From Ferdinandcohnia salidurans (GTDB lineage Bacteria; Bacillota; Bacilli; Bacillales; Bacillaceae_L): a DNA stretch of 64,000 nt. A model generated the notes under the pieces. That model worked only from the letters and a program-made list of their open reading frames with translations. It was not told the origin of the DNA and searched no databases. Shown here piece after piece: positions 8,891-16,951 of the stretch (position 1 is its first letter; each line of letters opens with the position of its first letter). The translations under genes were made by a program, and so were the position numbers. The DNA lies in contig NZ_JBHUEK010000004.1 of NCBI RefSeq assembly GCF_042680725.1, forward strand, positions 186,001-250,000. The letters run 5' to 3'.

Positions 8891-8896
8891 AGTTAA
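8862..8896 (+). repeat. 14-bp inverted repeat across the trpA stop
   Basis: TTAACTTTATTCAG (8862-8875) and its exact reverse complement (8883-8896) flank a 7-base loop and include the trpA stop codon (8888-8890). No T-rich tract follows on the plus strand. It could stabilise the trp mRNA 3' end or mark a processing point; function unknown. Confidence 0.75.
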
Positions 8897-8910
8897 AGCC
8901 TCCGGCGGAT

Positions 8911-9020
8911 GCCACGATTTTTCAAAGGAAATTTTTCGAGCAGTAAGATTAAAGACTAAAAACGCCACTTCATGTGGCAACGTCTTTATGACCCACTTCC
9001 TGTGGGCCTAAAAATCGGGC
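8911..9020 (+). other. Branched structured element between trpA and hisC
   Basis: The 180-bp trpA-hisC gap can fold into a closed multi-branch RNA. Outer stem: GCC-a-CGATTTTT (8911-8922) with AAAAATCGGGC (9010-9020), one bulged A. Inside are a hairpin TAAAGAC/GTCTTTA (8950-8956 with 8982-8988) capped by GCCAC-ttcat-GTGGC, and a second hairpin CCCAC-ttcct-GTGGG (8992-9006) with a near-identical top. I do not recognise a known riboswitch or repeat family. It may be a leader or processing element for hisC-tyrA-aroA or an interspersed repeat. Confidence 0.55.
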
Positions 9021-9045
9021 GCAAATACGTCAAGGGCGCATTTGA
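9018..9045 (+). repeat. 28-nt motif, copy A (hisC leader)
   Basis: Begins GGCGCAAATA and ends GCGCATTTGA, with a variable middle. The same motif occurs once more at 35238-35265 before asnS (22 of 28 positions identical without gaps). Both copies end shortly upstream of the ribosome site of the next gene. Possible short RNA stem: CAAAT with ATTTG. Confidence 0.6.
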
Positions 9046-9069
9046 ATATGATAAGAGGTGTAGCTTCAG

Positions 9070-10167
9070 ATGAATATCAAGGAACAGTTATTAGATTTAA
9101 AACCATATCAACCAGGAAAACCAATTGAAGAGGTAAAAAGAGAATACGGTTTAGAAAAGATTGTGAAATTAGCTTCAAATGAAAATCCATATGGTTGCTC
9201 AGAAAAAGTAAAAGAAGCAGTTAAAAATAGCTTGGACTCATTTGCGATTTACCCTGATGGCTATGCAACAGAGCTTAGAGAAAAGCTTGCAAAGCACTTA
9301 GGTGTAGATGGTTCACAACTTCTTTTTGGGAATGGGTCTGACGATGTCATTCACATTATTACGGCTGCATTGCTTGCACCCGACAAAAATACAGTTATGG
9401 CTAATCCATCATTTTCGCAGTATAAGCATAATGCCATTATTGAAGGGGCAGAAGTGCGTGAGGTTGAGCTAATTGATGGTCATCATGACCTTGATGGTAT
9501 GCTCAAGCAAATCGATGAGAATACGGAAATTGTTTGGGTTTGTTCTCCAAACAACCCATCAGGAGTGTATGTGAACTCGGAAAAACTTCATCATTTCTTG
9601 AAGCAAGTTCCAAAACATGTCCTAATTGTAATGGATGAAGCTTATTATGAATTTGCGGCAAATGAAAAGGATTATCCCAATACAGTTGCACTTCTAAATG
9701 ACTATCCTAACCTACTTGTATTAAGGACTTTTTCAAAGGCTTATGGCCTAGGTGGGCTTCGCGTTGGCTATGCAATTGGAAATAGTGATTTCATTAATAA
9801 AATTGAACCTGTCCGTCAGCCGTTCAATTCAAATCGAGTGGGTCAAATAGCAGCAGCAGCTGCAATAGATGATCAAGAATTCATCGCTTCTTATGTTAAG
9901 AAAAACAAACAAGGCTTGCAGCAGTATTATAGTTTCTGTGAGGAAAATCAATTATCTTATTATCCATCGTTTGGAAATTTTATTTTGATTGATTTTAAAC
10001 AACCAGGTGATGATGTGTTCCACTATTTATTGGAGCGTGGCTTCATTGTTCGCTCAGGAAATGCTCTAGGCTTTCCAACTAGCCTTCGAATTACTGTTGG
10101 AACAGAAGAACAAAATAGTGAACTTATAGCGATACTTTCAGAGATGCTAGAAAATCAACAGAAGTAA
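9070..10167 (+). CDS. hisC: Histidinol-phosphate / aromatic aminotransferase
   Basis: PLP-dependent class I/II aminotransferase. It acts in histidine synthesis and, by analogy with B. subtilis where the gene also sits between trpA and tyrA, transaminates prephenate-derived keto acids to tyrosine and phenylalanine. The 365 residues show ASNENPYG near the N-terminus, CSPNNPSG, VMDEAYYEF and RTFSKAYGLGGLRVGY (PLP lysine near residue 222). The ribosome site is AAGAGGTG, with start ATG at 9070. The 180-bp gap upstream holds the branched element and motif copy A. Confidence 0.96.
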   Translation: MNIKEQLLDLKPYQPGKPIEEVKREYGLEKIVKLASNENPYGCSEKVKEAVKNSLDSFAIYPDGYATELREKLAKHLGVDGSQLLFGNGSDDVIHIITAALLAPDKNTVMANPSFSQYKHNAIIEGAEVREVELIDGHHDLDGMLKQIDENTEIVWVCSPNNPSGVYVNSEKLHHFLKQVPKHVLIVMDEAYYEFAANEKDYPNTVALLNDYPNLLVLRTFSKAYGLGGLRVGYAIGNSDFINKIEPVRQPFNSNRVGQIAAAAAIDDQEFIASYVKKNKQGLQQYYSFCEENQLSYYPSFGNFILIDFKQPGDDVFHYLLERGFIVRSGNALGFPTSLRITVGTEEQNSELIAILSEMLENQQK

Positions 10168-10173
10168 AACTGT

Positions 10174-10193
10174 GGGGGTTCAATGTAACCCCC
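10174..10193 (+). terminator. Hairpin between hisC and tyrA
   Basis: GGGGGTT (10174-10180) pairs with AACCCCC (10187-10193) around a 6-base loop. The tract after it (ATTAGTGTTTCT) is only weakly T-rich, so this may be a partial terminator or an mRNA processing/stability hairpin within the operon. Confidence 0.45.
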
Positions 10194-10223
10194 ATTAGTG
10201 TTTCTATTATCGGTGGTGATGAG

Positions 10224-11336
10224 ATGGGAAAAAACATATTAGTAATTGGACTTGGTTTAATAGGGGGTTCAATTGCACTTGCGATAAAGAAGGAACATCC
10301 TCATGCTACAATTTATGGTTTTGATAGCCATACAGAATCATCACTGTTGGCAAAAACGTTACAAGTGATTGATGAAGTGGTATTTAAGCTAGAGGATGTC
10401 GTACATACTTGTGACTATATTTTTATATCGGTTCCAGTAAAGCAGACCATTGACATTATTCAGGAGCTCAGCTTATATGAGCTAAAAGAAGACGTCATCG
10501 TTTCTGATGTAGGGAGTACTAAACAGGAAATTGTTCATACAGCAAATTCGATTCTTGGGGAAATTGGTGTAACCTTTATCGGCGGCCATCCAATGGCTGG
10601 TTCTCATAAAAGTGGTGTTGTTGCTGCGAAGGAACATTTGTTTGAGAATGCTTTTTATATTTTTACACCCCATAATGAATCTCCTTCTAGTAAGCTTGGT
10701 GTAGAGCAACTTAAAACACTATTAAAGGGAACAAAAGCAAATTTTGTTAGTATGACTCCTGAGGAGCATGACCGTGTTGCTGGTGTAATTAGTCATTTTC
10801 CACATATTGTTGCAGCTAGTCTAGTTCATCAAGCGCTAAAATATGATCAGAAAAATGAACTGGTTCGTCCATTAGCAGCAGGAGGTTTTCGCGATATTAC
10901 TAGAATCGCATCTAGTAATCCGTCCATGTGGCGTGATATATTATTACATAATCGAAATGTATTACTAGATCTTTTTGAAAATTGGATTGACGAAATGGAA
11001 CAAATCCGAAACTTTGTAGCAAGTGGAAATGGCGATGATATTTATAATTATTTTATGGATGCCAAAAATTTTCGCGATGGACTTCCTACTCGTACAAAAG
11101 GTGCTATACCTTCATTCTATGATTTATATGTTGATATTCCGGATTATCCTGGTGTCGTTTCGGAAATCACTGGTCTTCTCGCCCAAGAAAGAATTAGTAT
11201 TACGAATATCAGAATTATTGAGACAAGAGAAGAAATCTACGGTGCGTTACGTATCAGCTTCCAAAGTGACGAGGATCGAGCCAAAGCTAAGTTATGTATT
11301 GAAAGCAAGACAAATTATGAAACATTTAATGGATAG
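10224..11336 (+). CDS. tyrA: Prephenate dehydrogenase
   Basis: NAD-dependent oxidative decarboxylation of prephenate to 4-hydroxyphenylpyruvate, the tyrosine branch. The 370 residues contain an N-terminal Rossmann domain (VIGLGLIGGSIAL, residues 7-19), the GGHPMAGS substrate segment, a helical dimer domain and a C-terminal ACT domain from about residue 298 (DLYVDIPDYPGVVSEITGLL), the likely tyrosine-sensing module. ATG at 10224 follows GGTGGTGA. It sits between hisC and aroA. Confidence 0.97.
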   Translation: MGKNILVIGLGLIGGSIALAIKKEHPHATIYGFDSHTESSLLAKTLQVIDEVVFKLEDVVHTCDYIFISVPVKQTIDIIQELSLYELKEDVIVSDVGSTKQEIVHTANSILGEIGVTFIGGHPMAGSHKSGVVAAKEHLFENAFYIFTPHNESPSSKLGVEQLKTLLKGTKANFVSMTPEEHDRVAGVISHFPHIVAASLVHQALKYDQKNELVRPLAAGGFRDITRIASSNPSMWRDILLHNRNVLLDLFENWIDEMEQIRNFVASGNGDDIYNYFMDAKNFRDGLPTRTKGAIPSFYDLYVDIPDYPGVVSEITGLLAQERISITNIRIIETREEIYGALRISFQSDEDRAKAKLCIESKTNYETFNG

Positions 11337-11378
11337 CTTGTAAAATACACAAAGGGGTATTTGATTAGGAGTGGTAAT

Positions 11379-12677
11379 ATGGATTCAATAAAGTTACGTA
11401 CAAATATTACAGGCCTCAATGGTTCGATTGATATTCCTGGTGATAAATCCATCTCCCATCGCTCTATTATGCTTGGGGCGATTGCAGAAGGGAAAACAGT
11501 TGTGGACAATTTTCTACCTGGGGATGACTGCTTAAGTACGATTAGCTGTTTTCAAAAACTTGGTGTGAAAATTACACAGGATAAGGACCATGTTGTAATT
11601 GAAGGAGTAGGTTTTGAAGGACTACGTGAACCAGATGTAGTATTAGATACAGGTAATTCTGGAACAACCACAAGACTAATGGTCGGACTTCTCTCTGGTA
11701 TACCAATTCATACTTGCATGATTGGTGACGAGTCAATTGCAAAGAGGCCAATGAAGAGGGTAACAGCACCATTGCGTCAAATGGGAGCAAAAATTGATGG
11801 AAGAGAAGATGGAAATTTTACTCCGCTCTCAATTCGAGGTGGCGAATTACAGGGAATTGACTATGTTTCTCCTGTAGCAAGTGCACAAGTAAAATCGTCT
11901 ATTCTTTTAGCGGGTTTAAATGCGAAAGGGACAACATCTGTTACAGAGCCGCATAAATCAAGAGACCATACTGAACGCATGCTGCGTGCCTATGGCTGTG
12001 ATGTTGAAGAGGAAGGACTGACTGTTAAAGTAAAAGGCGGTCAGAAGCTCATAGGGACAAATATTCAGGTTCCTGGAGATATTTCGTCTGCAGCGTTTTT
12101 CCTTGTTGCAGGGGCGATTGTACCAAACAGTCGAATTACACTGAAAAACGTTGGAATGAATCCAACAAGGACAGGAATTATTGATGTGCTGGTTAGTATG
12201 GGAGCACGTCTAGAAATCGAGAACGAGAGAGTGGAAAATAACGAACCTATTGCTGATTTAACAATCCAAACATCTGAATTAAGAGGGATTGAAATTGGTG
12301 GTGACCTCATTCCGCGTTTAATTGATGAGATTCCCGTCATCGCGCTTTTGGCAACACAGGCTGAAGGTAAAACAATTATTAAAGATGCCGAGGAGCTTAA
12401 GGTAAAGGAAACAAACCGAATTGACACAGTTGTCGGCGAACTATCTAAACTTGGAGCTTCAATTGAACCGACAGAAGATGGAATGATTATATCAGGTGAG
12501 AAGAAACAATTAACGGGTGGACATGTTCATAGTCATGGAGACCACAGAATTGGCATGATGCTAGCTGTTGCAGCATGTATTGCGGGTGATGATGTTTCTC
12601 TTGAAGATTATGATTCCATTAAAGTTTCGTACCCAAGCTTTTTTGAACATCTTGATTTATTAATAAAGGAAGATTAA
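11379..12677 (+). CDS. aroA: 3-phosphoshikimate 1-carboxyvinyltransferase (EPSP synthase)
   Basis: Adds enolpyruvyl from PEP to shikimate 3-phosphate, the step before AroC. The 432-residue product has GDKSISHRSIMLG near the N-terminus, LDTGNSGTTTRLM for PEP binding, and LKVKETNRID and HGDHRIGMML in the C-terminal domain. I chose ATG 11379 preceded by TAGGAGTGG over an in-frame TTG at 11361. Named aroE in older B. subtilis maps. Last gene of the supraoperon; a good terminator follows. Confidence 0.98.
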   Translation: MDSIKLRTNITGLNGSIDIPGDKSISHRSIMLGAIAEGKTVVDNFLPGDDCLSTISCFQKLGVKITQDKDHVVIEGVGFEGLREPDVVLDTGNSGTTTRLMVGLLSGIPIHTCMIGDESIAKRPMKRVTAPLRQMGAKIDGREDGNFTPLSIRGGELQGIDYVSPVASAQVKSSILLAGLNAKGTTSVTEPHKSRDHTERMLRAYGCDVEEEGLTVKVKGGQKLIGTNIQVPGDISSAAFFLVAGAIVPNSRITLKNVGMNPTRTGIIDVLVSMGARLEIENERVENNEPIADLTIQTSELRGIEIGGDLIPRLIDEIPVIALLATQAEGKTIIKDAEELKVKETNRIDTVVGELSKLGASIEPTEDGMIISGEKKQLTGGHVHSHGDHRIGMMLAVAACIAGDDVSLEDYDSIKVSYPSFFEHLDLLIKED

Positions 12678-12681
12678 GAAT

Positions 12682-12724
12682 GAAAACCCGTGGAAAACTG
12701 AATTTCCATGGGTTTTCTGTTTTA
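12682..12724 (+). terminator. Terminator of the aromatic supraoperon
   Basis: AAAACCCGTGGAAA (12683-12696) pairs with TTTCCATGGGTTTT (12703-12716) around a 6-base loop, followed by CTGTTTTAT. Strong 14-bp stem right after aroA. Confidence 0.9.
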
Positions 12725-12804
12725 TAAAGAACAAAAACTAACATATATCCACCACTTTTTGCATAGCTTGTCTTAAGACTAAGTTTTGCGAAAGGGGAGG
12801 TTTG

Positions 12805-13743
12805 ATGCCATATATATTAGAAAAAGCGAATGTGTTAAAGGATAATAGGGTCATAACATGCTCCATTCTTATAAAAAATCAACGAGTTGATTATATGAAA
12901 GAAAACCTCAAAAGACTCTCTTTTATGAAGACAAACCTATCACAATACTTATTAACACCCGGTCATGTTATGATTAACTACTCCTTTTCGAAAGGGCATT
13001 CATTTCAATCCTTTAAAATGGAAGTGACCGAAAAATACTTAAAAAAAGGGTGTACAACCTTACTAGTCATAAGTGACGTAAAGAGCGAACGCGAACTGGC
13101 CGATTCTCTAAAGAATACTAGGCATTACCTATTAAATAGTCCAATTGATTATTATTTAGGCATTCGTATTCCCCTTGAATCCTTAACGCCATCTATCATT
13201 GTAGCCTGCAGGCGAAAAAAAATCCCGGTCATTATTGTTACAATTGAAAAACTGGACGATCTATACAAGGTGCCATGGGGTTGGATTAGGGAATCCTACC
13301 ATTCCTTTCAAATTCCAATCATTCCCGAGTGGAAAATGAAGGAGAAGGCGATTTTTAATAATAATCGAAAAGACGAGATGTGGAGAGTGATGACTGAACA
13401 GAATCGAATCCCAACGATACCGGTTTGTCCGACTGAGAATGAACCATTGTCCTTTGATATGTTAAAAAAGATTGGGATTTACCCAGACAAAGGGGATATA
13501 CGCGTAGGTGGAGAACTGGATTATAATTTATATGAGCATAATTCTATAGGCTATTCAGTTGATGAAAAGCCAACTCTCGATTATCATAATCTTATACCCA
13601 CAATCACCATGCATAAAGGTAATTTTACAAAAGTAGATGCTAATGTATACTTTCGTTCCGGCTATGGTAATGAATGTATAGTAAAAAAACCTGGCTTTTT
13701 TGCATCTTCGTATGATACGGACGTATTGGTGAAAGAGAGATAG
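12805..13743 (+). CDS. Degenerate amidohydrolase-like protein, function unknown
   Basis: 312 residues. The start MPYILEKANVLKDNRVI, the stretch ILIKNQRVDYM and then YLLTPGHV copy the opening of metal-dependent amidohydrolases (dihydroorotase/adenine deaminase type), where TPGhhDxHxH should follow. Here the residues after TPGH are VMINYSFSKGHSF, so the HxH metal pair is absent. The remainder has an alternating strand/helix look but no catalytic motif I recognise. ATG 12805 follows AAAGGGGAGG; the in-frame TTG just before it is less likely. It sits 22 bases upstream of ypiA. Probably not an active hydrolase; could be a binding or regulatory paralogue. Confidence 0.75.
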   Translation: MPYILEKANVLKDNRVITCSILIKNQRVDYMKENLKRLSFMKTNLSQYLLTPGHVMINYSFSKGHSFQSFKMEVTEKYLKKGCTTLLVISDVKSERELADSLKNTRHYLLNSPIDYYLGIRIPLESLTPSIIVACRRKKIPVIIVTIEKLDDLYKVPWGWIRESYHSFQIPIIPEWKMKEKAIFNNNRKDEMWRVMTEQNRIPTIPVCPTENEPLSFDMLKKIGIYPDKGDIRVGGELDYNLYEHNSIGYSVDEKPTLDYHNLIPTITMHKGNFTKVDANVYFRSGYGNECIVKKPGFFASSYDTDVLVKER

Positions 13744-13764
13744 GTAAGAGGAGTTAATGATTTT

Positions 13765-15018
13765 ATGAATAGATTAGAGAATGCAATTCAATTAGTTGAA
13801 GATGGTAATGTTGAAGAAGGCCTCAAGGCTTTAAAGAAGCTAAGAGAATACTCCAATGATGATGAAAAATACACCATTGCAGAAAGTTACTATAAATGGG
13901 GCTTTGTCGAAGAAGCCAAAGAAATCGTTGAGGAATTAATCGCGAGATACCCTGATGAAGGTGAGCTCTTTGTATTTCTGGCAGAAATCATGATCGATCT
14001 AGATATGGAAGAGGAATCAATTGATATTCTCGAGCAAATTTCAGAAGATGACCCAGTCTATTTGGAATCCCTTGTTTTGCAAGCTGACTTATTTCAGATG
14101 CAGGGTTTACACGAAGTGAGTGAGCAAAAGCTTTTGTTAGCTAAGGAAAAATCAGGGGATGAGCCAATCATTGATTTTGCTTTAGCCGAATTGTATTCAA
14201 CTCACGGCGAATACAGCAAAAGTATTCCTTATTATGTGAAGGTTTTACAGGATAATGACGAAATTGCAGGAGTAAATGTTAATGCCAGAATCGCGGAAAG
14301 CTTTAGTACAACAGGTAAATTTGAAGAGGCTCTTCCGTATTATGAAGAAGCAATCAAAAAACAAGAAGATAGTAATACATTGTTTGGTTTCGGCGTTACT
14401 GCTTTTCAGGCAAAATACTATAAAAAGGCAATCCAGATTCTTTCTAGACTAAAAGAGCTAGACCCGGATTATGGTTCACTTTATTTATACCTTGCTAAAG
14501 CATATGAAGAAGAAGGAAGTCTCACGGAAAGCCTTCAGGTTCTCATAGAGGGCCTTGAAGTGGAGTCATTAAATAAAGAACTCACATTTTATGCAGGCAA
14601 AATATCAATGCTGCTTGGCGATAAGGAAAATGCTGAGAAGTTCCTTCGGGCTGCAGTTGGAATTGATCCAGGATATGTGGAAGCAACTTTACAACTTTCA
14701 AAGTTTCTATTGCAAGAAGAAAGATTCGAGGATGTTGTGGAATGCCTCGATAATGTCATGAGTTACGGCGAATATGATGAACAATTTGAGTGGGACCTGG
14801 GGTTTGCAAAAAATAAACTAGAACAATATTCGGATGCATTAAACCATTACCGTCATGCATATACTTCTTTTAAAGAAACTCCAGAGTTTTTAGAAGAGTT
14901 TGGATATTTCCTATTGGAGGACGGTAAGCGGGAAGAGGCAATCGAAGTATTTAAGGAACTTCTTAAGCTTGACCCGATGAAGTACGAGATTGAAGAATTA
15001 ATATCTGAACTGGAATAA
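13765..15018 (+). CDS. ypiA: TPR-repeat protein YpiA
   Basis: 417 residues made almost entirely of helical tetratricopeptide-type repeats (for example ALKKLREYSNDDEKYTIAESYYKWG near the N-terminus and FEEALPYYEEAIKKQEDSNTLFGFG in the middle). It is very acidic and has no signal peptide or membrane segment, so it is probably a cytoplasmic scaffold. It occupies the conserved place of ypiA after aroA and before ypiB in Bacillus. Function not established. ATG 13765 is preceded by GTAAGAGGAG at workable spacing. Confidence 0.92.
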   Translation: MNRLENAIQLVEDGNVEEGLKALKKLREYSNDDEKYTIAESYYKWGFVEEAKEIVEELIARYPDEGELFVFLAEIMIDLDMEEESIDILEQISEDDPVYLESLVLQADLFQMQGLHEVSEQKLLLAKEKSGDEPIIDFALAELYSTHGEYSKSIPYYVKVLQDNDEIAGVNVNARIAESFSTTGKFEEALPYYEEAIKKQEDSNTLFGFGVTAFQAKYYKKAIQILSRLKELDPDYGSLYLYLAKAYEEEGSLTESLQVLIEGLEVESLNKELTFYAGKISMLLGDKENAEKFLRAAVGIDPGYVEATLQLSKFLLQEERFEDVVECLDNVMSYGEYDEQFEWDLGFAKNKLEQYSDALNHYRHAYTSFKETPEFLEEFGYFLLEDGKREEAIEVFKELLKLDPMKYEIEELISELE

Positions 15019-15123
15019 GCTTAAAGTTCTGTTGTTTTTAACATCCTTTTGAAGGATATTTTGATGTCAATGTTGAAGTATAACATTAAATTACTCCATA
15101 CTAGCAGAGGAGGGAAGCATGCG

Positions 15124-15660
15124 ATGACTACCCCTGTATCTGTCAACGAGAAAAAAGACTTCATTCGCTGGTTTCTGAATAATTATCAGCTAAAGAGAAG
15201 AGAGTGTGTTTGGATTTTAAACTACTTAATGAGCCATGACCAACTCATGAAAAATGTCCACTTTGTCGAGCAAGCCCAATACTGCCCTCGAGGAATCATT
15301 ATGTCGACTCATTGTGTTGATGATGTACCTTTCCGTTTTTATAAGGAAAATGTCATGACCACTGATGCTGAAAAGTCATTTCATGATATTCGACTAAATA
15401 GGGAAGAAGAAATTTATATTCAACTAAATTTCAGATCCTCCTTCCATTCTCCGAATTATGTGGCTGTACTTGAAGAGAATCCATATATGCCAAAACACCT
15501 TCAAGTGAACGAACAGGATAAAGAGCTGGCGAAAAAGTTTCTTGAGGAATCCATTCATATGTTTCAAAAAGAACACCTGTTGAAGAGGATTGATGAGGCG
15601 CTTGACAAACAGGATGAGACAGCGTTTAAAAGGCTAACTGAACAACTTAAACAATTATAG
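15124..15660 (+). CDS. ypiB: YpiB family protein with IDEAL domain
   Basis: 178 residues. The N-terminal part is the UPF0302 family (VNEKKDFIRWFLNNYQLKR, then LMSHDQLMKNVHFVEQAQ), and the C-terminal 40 residues match a short helical IDEAL domain (KRIDEALDKQDETAFKRLTEQL). I chose ATG 15124 with GAGGAGGG nine bases upstream; the longer frame from 15049 adds a sequence unlike the family. Position between ypiA and ypiF is conserved in Bacillus, where YpiB has been linked to the stability of QcrA; that role is prior knowledge, not visible here. Confidence 0.93.
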   Translation: MTTPVSVNEKKDFIRWFLNNYQLKRRECVWILNYLMSHDQLMKNVHFVEQAQYCPRGIIMSTHCVDDVPFRFYKENVMTTDAEKSFHDIRLNREEEIYIQLNFRSSFHSPNYVAVLEENPYMPKHLQVNEQDKELAKKFLEESIHMFQKEHLLKRIDEALDKQDETAFKRLTEQLKQL

Positions 15661-15680
15661 AGGGTTGTGTAAACATTGGG

Positions 15681-15712
15681 GCTGACAAAGTGTGTCAGTC
15701 TTTTTTATTTGT
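15681..15712 (+). terminator. Terminator after ypiB
   Basis: CTGACA (15682-15687) pairs with TGTCAG (15693-15698) with a 5-base loop, then TCTTTTTTATTT. Short stem but a clear T-run. Confidence 0.8.
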
Positions 15713-15783
15713 CCAGAATATGGTATGGTAGTTTAGGAGTTTACCATTACTACATAACGCGATTGAGAAAGGAAGCATACATA

Positions 15784-16242
15784 ATGAAATGGGTAACCAA
15801 GGATATGGATGTGTATATTCAAGCTAAGGAATATGTTGATACAGCTGTTATTCCACTCATTCCAGTTTCGCTTGAAGGAAACTTAAAAAACACGGTTTCG
15901 ATGGGGGAGTTCATTGCCATACTTTCCAATGAAGTGGAACGTCAATTTAAAGGAAGAATTATCTTATTTCCTGCGTTCACGTATTCAAATGGTGAAGAAC
16001 TTGAAATGGCGAAAGTTCGATTAAATCAGTGGACAAGCGATCTAAATAGTGGTGGTATGAAACATACGATATTTATCACGTCTGATAGCAGCTGGAAACA
16101 GGTGGAATCCGATTTAAATGGATCCCTAATCTGGCTTCCTACTTTACCACTTGAATATGTTGAGGAAAAATATAAGCAAACGATGCTTCAAGATCAAATG
16201 AAACAACTTGTCACATTATTTACGAACATCTGGCAAAGATAA
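15784..16242 (+). CDS. ypiF: YpiF family protein (DUF2487)
   Basis: 152 residues, start MKWVTKDMDVYIQAKEYVDTAVIPLIPVS typical for the YpiF family, found immediately upstream of the qcr operon in Bacillus. No transmembrane segment or catalytic motif is visible. ATG 15784 is chosen because AAAGGA lies 11 bases upstream and the upstream in-frame extension (from 15676) runs through the preceding terminator. Function unknown. Confidence 0.9.
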   Translation: MKWVTKDMDVYIQAKEYVDTAVIPLIPVSLEGNLKNTVSMGEFIAILSNEVERQFKGRIILFPAFTYSNGEELEMAKVRLNQWTSDLNSGGMKHTIFITSDSSWKQVESDLNGSLIWLPTLPLEYVEEKYKQTMLQDQMKQLVTLFTNIWQR

Positions 16243-16330
16243 TCCATCATTATTTAGCAATAATATTGAAAAATTCCTTACTTTTCCTAAGAAAGTCACA
16301 TAGTTGCCATTGTTTCGGTAAATCCTATTA

Positions 16331-16359
16331 TTGACCTGTACCAAATATTGATATATCAT
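16331..16359 (+). promoter_or_regulatory. Candidate promoter of qcrABC
   Basis: TTGACC (16331-16336) and TATCAT (16354-16359) with an ideal 17-bp spacer, about 75 bases before qcrA. A small inverted repeat (GTCC-ggagt-GGAC) lies in the leader near 16394. Confidence 0.65.
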
Positions 16360-16432
16360 GAGAATGTCCTAGTTTTAAATGTGTACAATTATGTCCGGAG
16401 TGGACTTAGCTTAGCATAGAGGGGGGAAAAAA

Positions 16433-16948
16433 ATGAGCGAGAATAAACAACGGGTTTCAAGACGTCAATTTTTAAACTATACTCTAACAGGTGTAGGTGG
16501 ATTCATGGCAGCTGGGATGTTAATGCCAATGGTTCGCTTTGCAATTGACCCATTACTTCAGCATGATGCTGAACAAGACATGGTACAAGTGGTAAGTGTT
16601 GATAAGATTTCAAATGATCCTCAAAAATTTGATTTTAAAATAAATCAAGTTGATGGATGGTATGAATCAGAGGTTCCAAATTCAGCATGGGTTTATAAAA
16701 ACGATAACGGCGACATCATTGCATTGTCACCGGTATGTAAGCACCTTGGCTGTGCAGTTTCTTGGGGTGAAGATCCAGCTAACCCAGATCGTTTCTTCTG
16801 TCCTTGTCATTATGGTTTATATGAAAAGGATGGTATGAACGTGCCAGGCACACCACCAATGGGCCCATTAGATGTATTTGAAAGTGAAGTAAAAGATGGT
16901 TATTTATATTTAGGAAAAGCAAAACCTAATCCTAGAGGAGGCAAGTAA
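16433..16948 (+). CDS. qcrA: Menaquinol:cytochrome c reductase Rieske iron-sulfur subunit
   Basis: Carries the Rieske 2Fe-2S cluster of the bc complex that passes electrons from menaquinol to cytochrome c. 171 residues: a twin-arginine-like start (VSRRQFLNYTLTGVGG) with one membrane anchor (about residues 15-35), then the cluster motifs CKHLGC (about 102-107) and CPCHYG (about 123-128). First gene of qcrABC with its own promoter; three bases separate it from qcrB. Confidence 0.98.
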   Translation: MSENKQRVSRRQFLNYTLTGVGGFMAAGMLMPMVRFAIDPLLQHDAEQDMVQVVSVDKISNDPQKFDFKINQVDGWYESEVPNSAWVYKNDNGDIIALSPVCKHLGCAVSWGEDPANPDRFFCPCHYGLYEKDGMNVPGTPPMGPLDVFESEVKDGYLYLGKAKPNPRGGK

Positions 16949-16951
16949 TCA

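Noticed and set aside
8898..9069. Independent promoter for hisC at TATGAT 9047-9052
   Set aside because: It would place the start on top of the ribosome site, and no -35 is present.
12065..12427. Minus-strand 120-residue frame inside aroA
   Set aside because: Antisense shadow of a well-supported gene; no ribosome site and no family resemblance.
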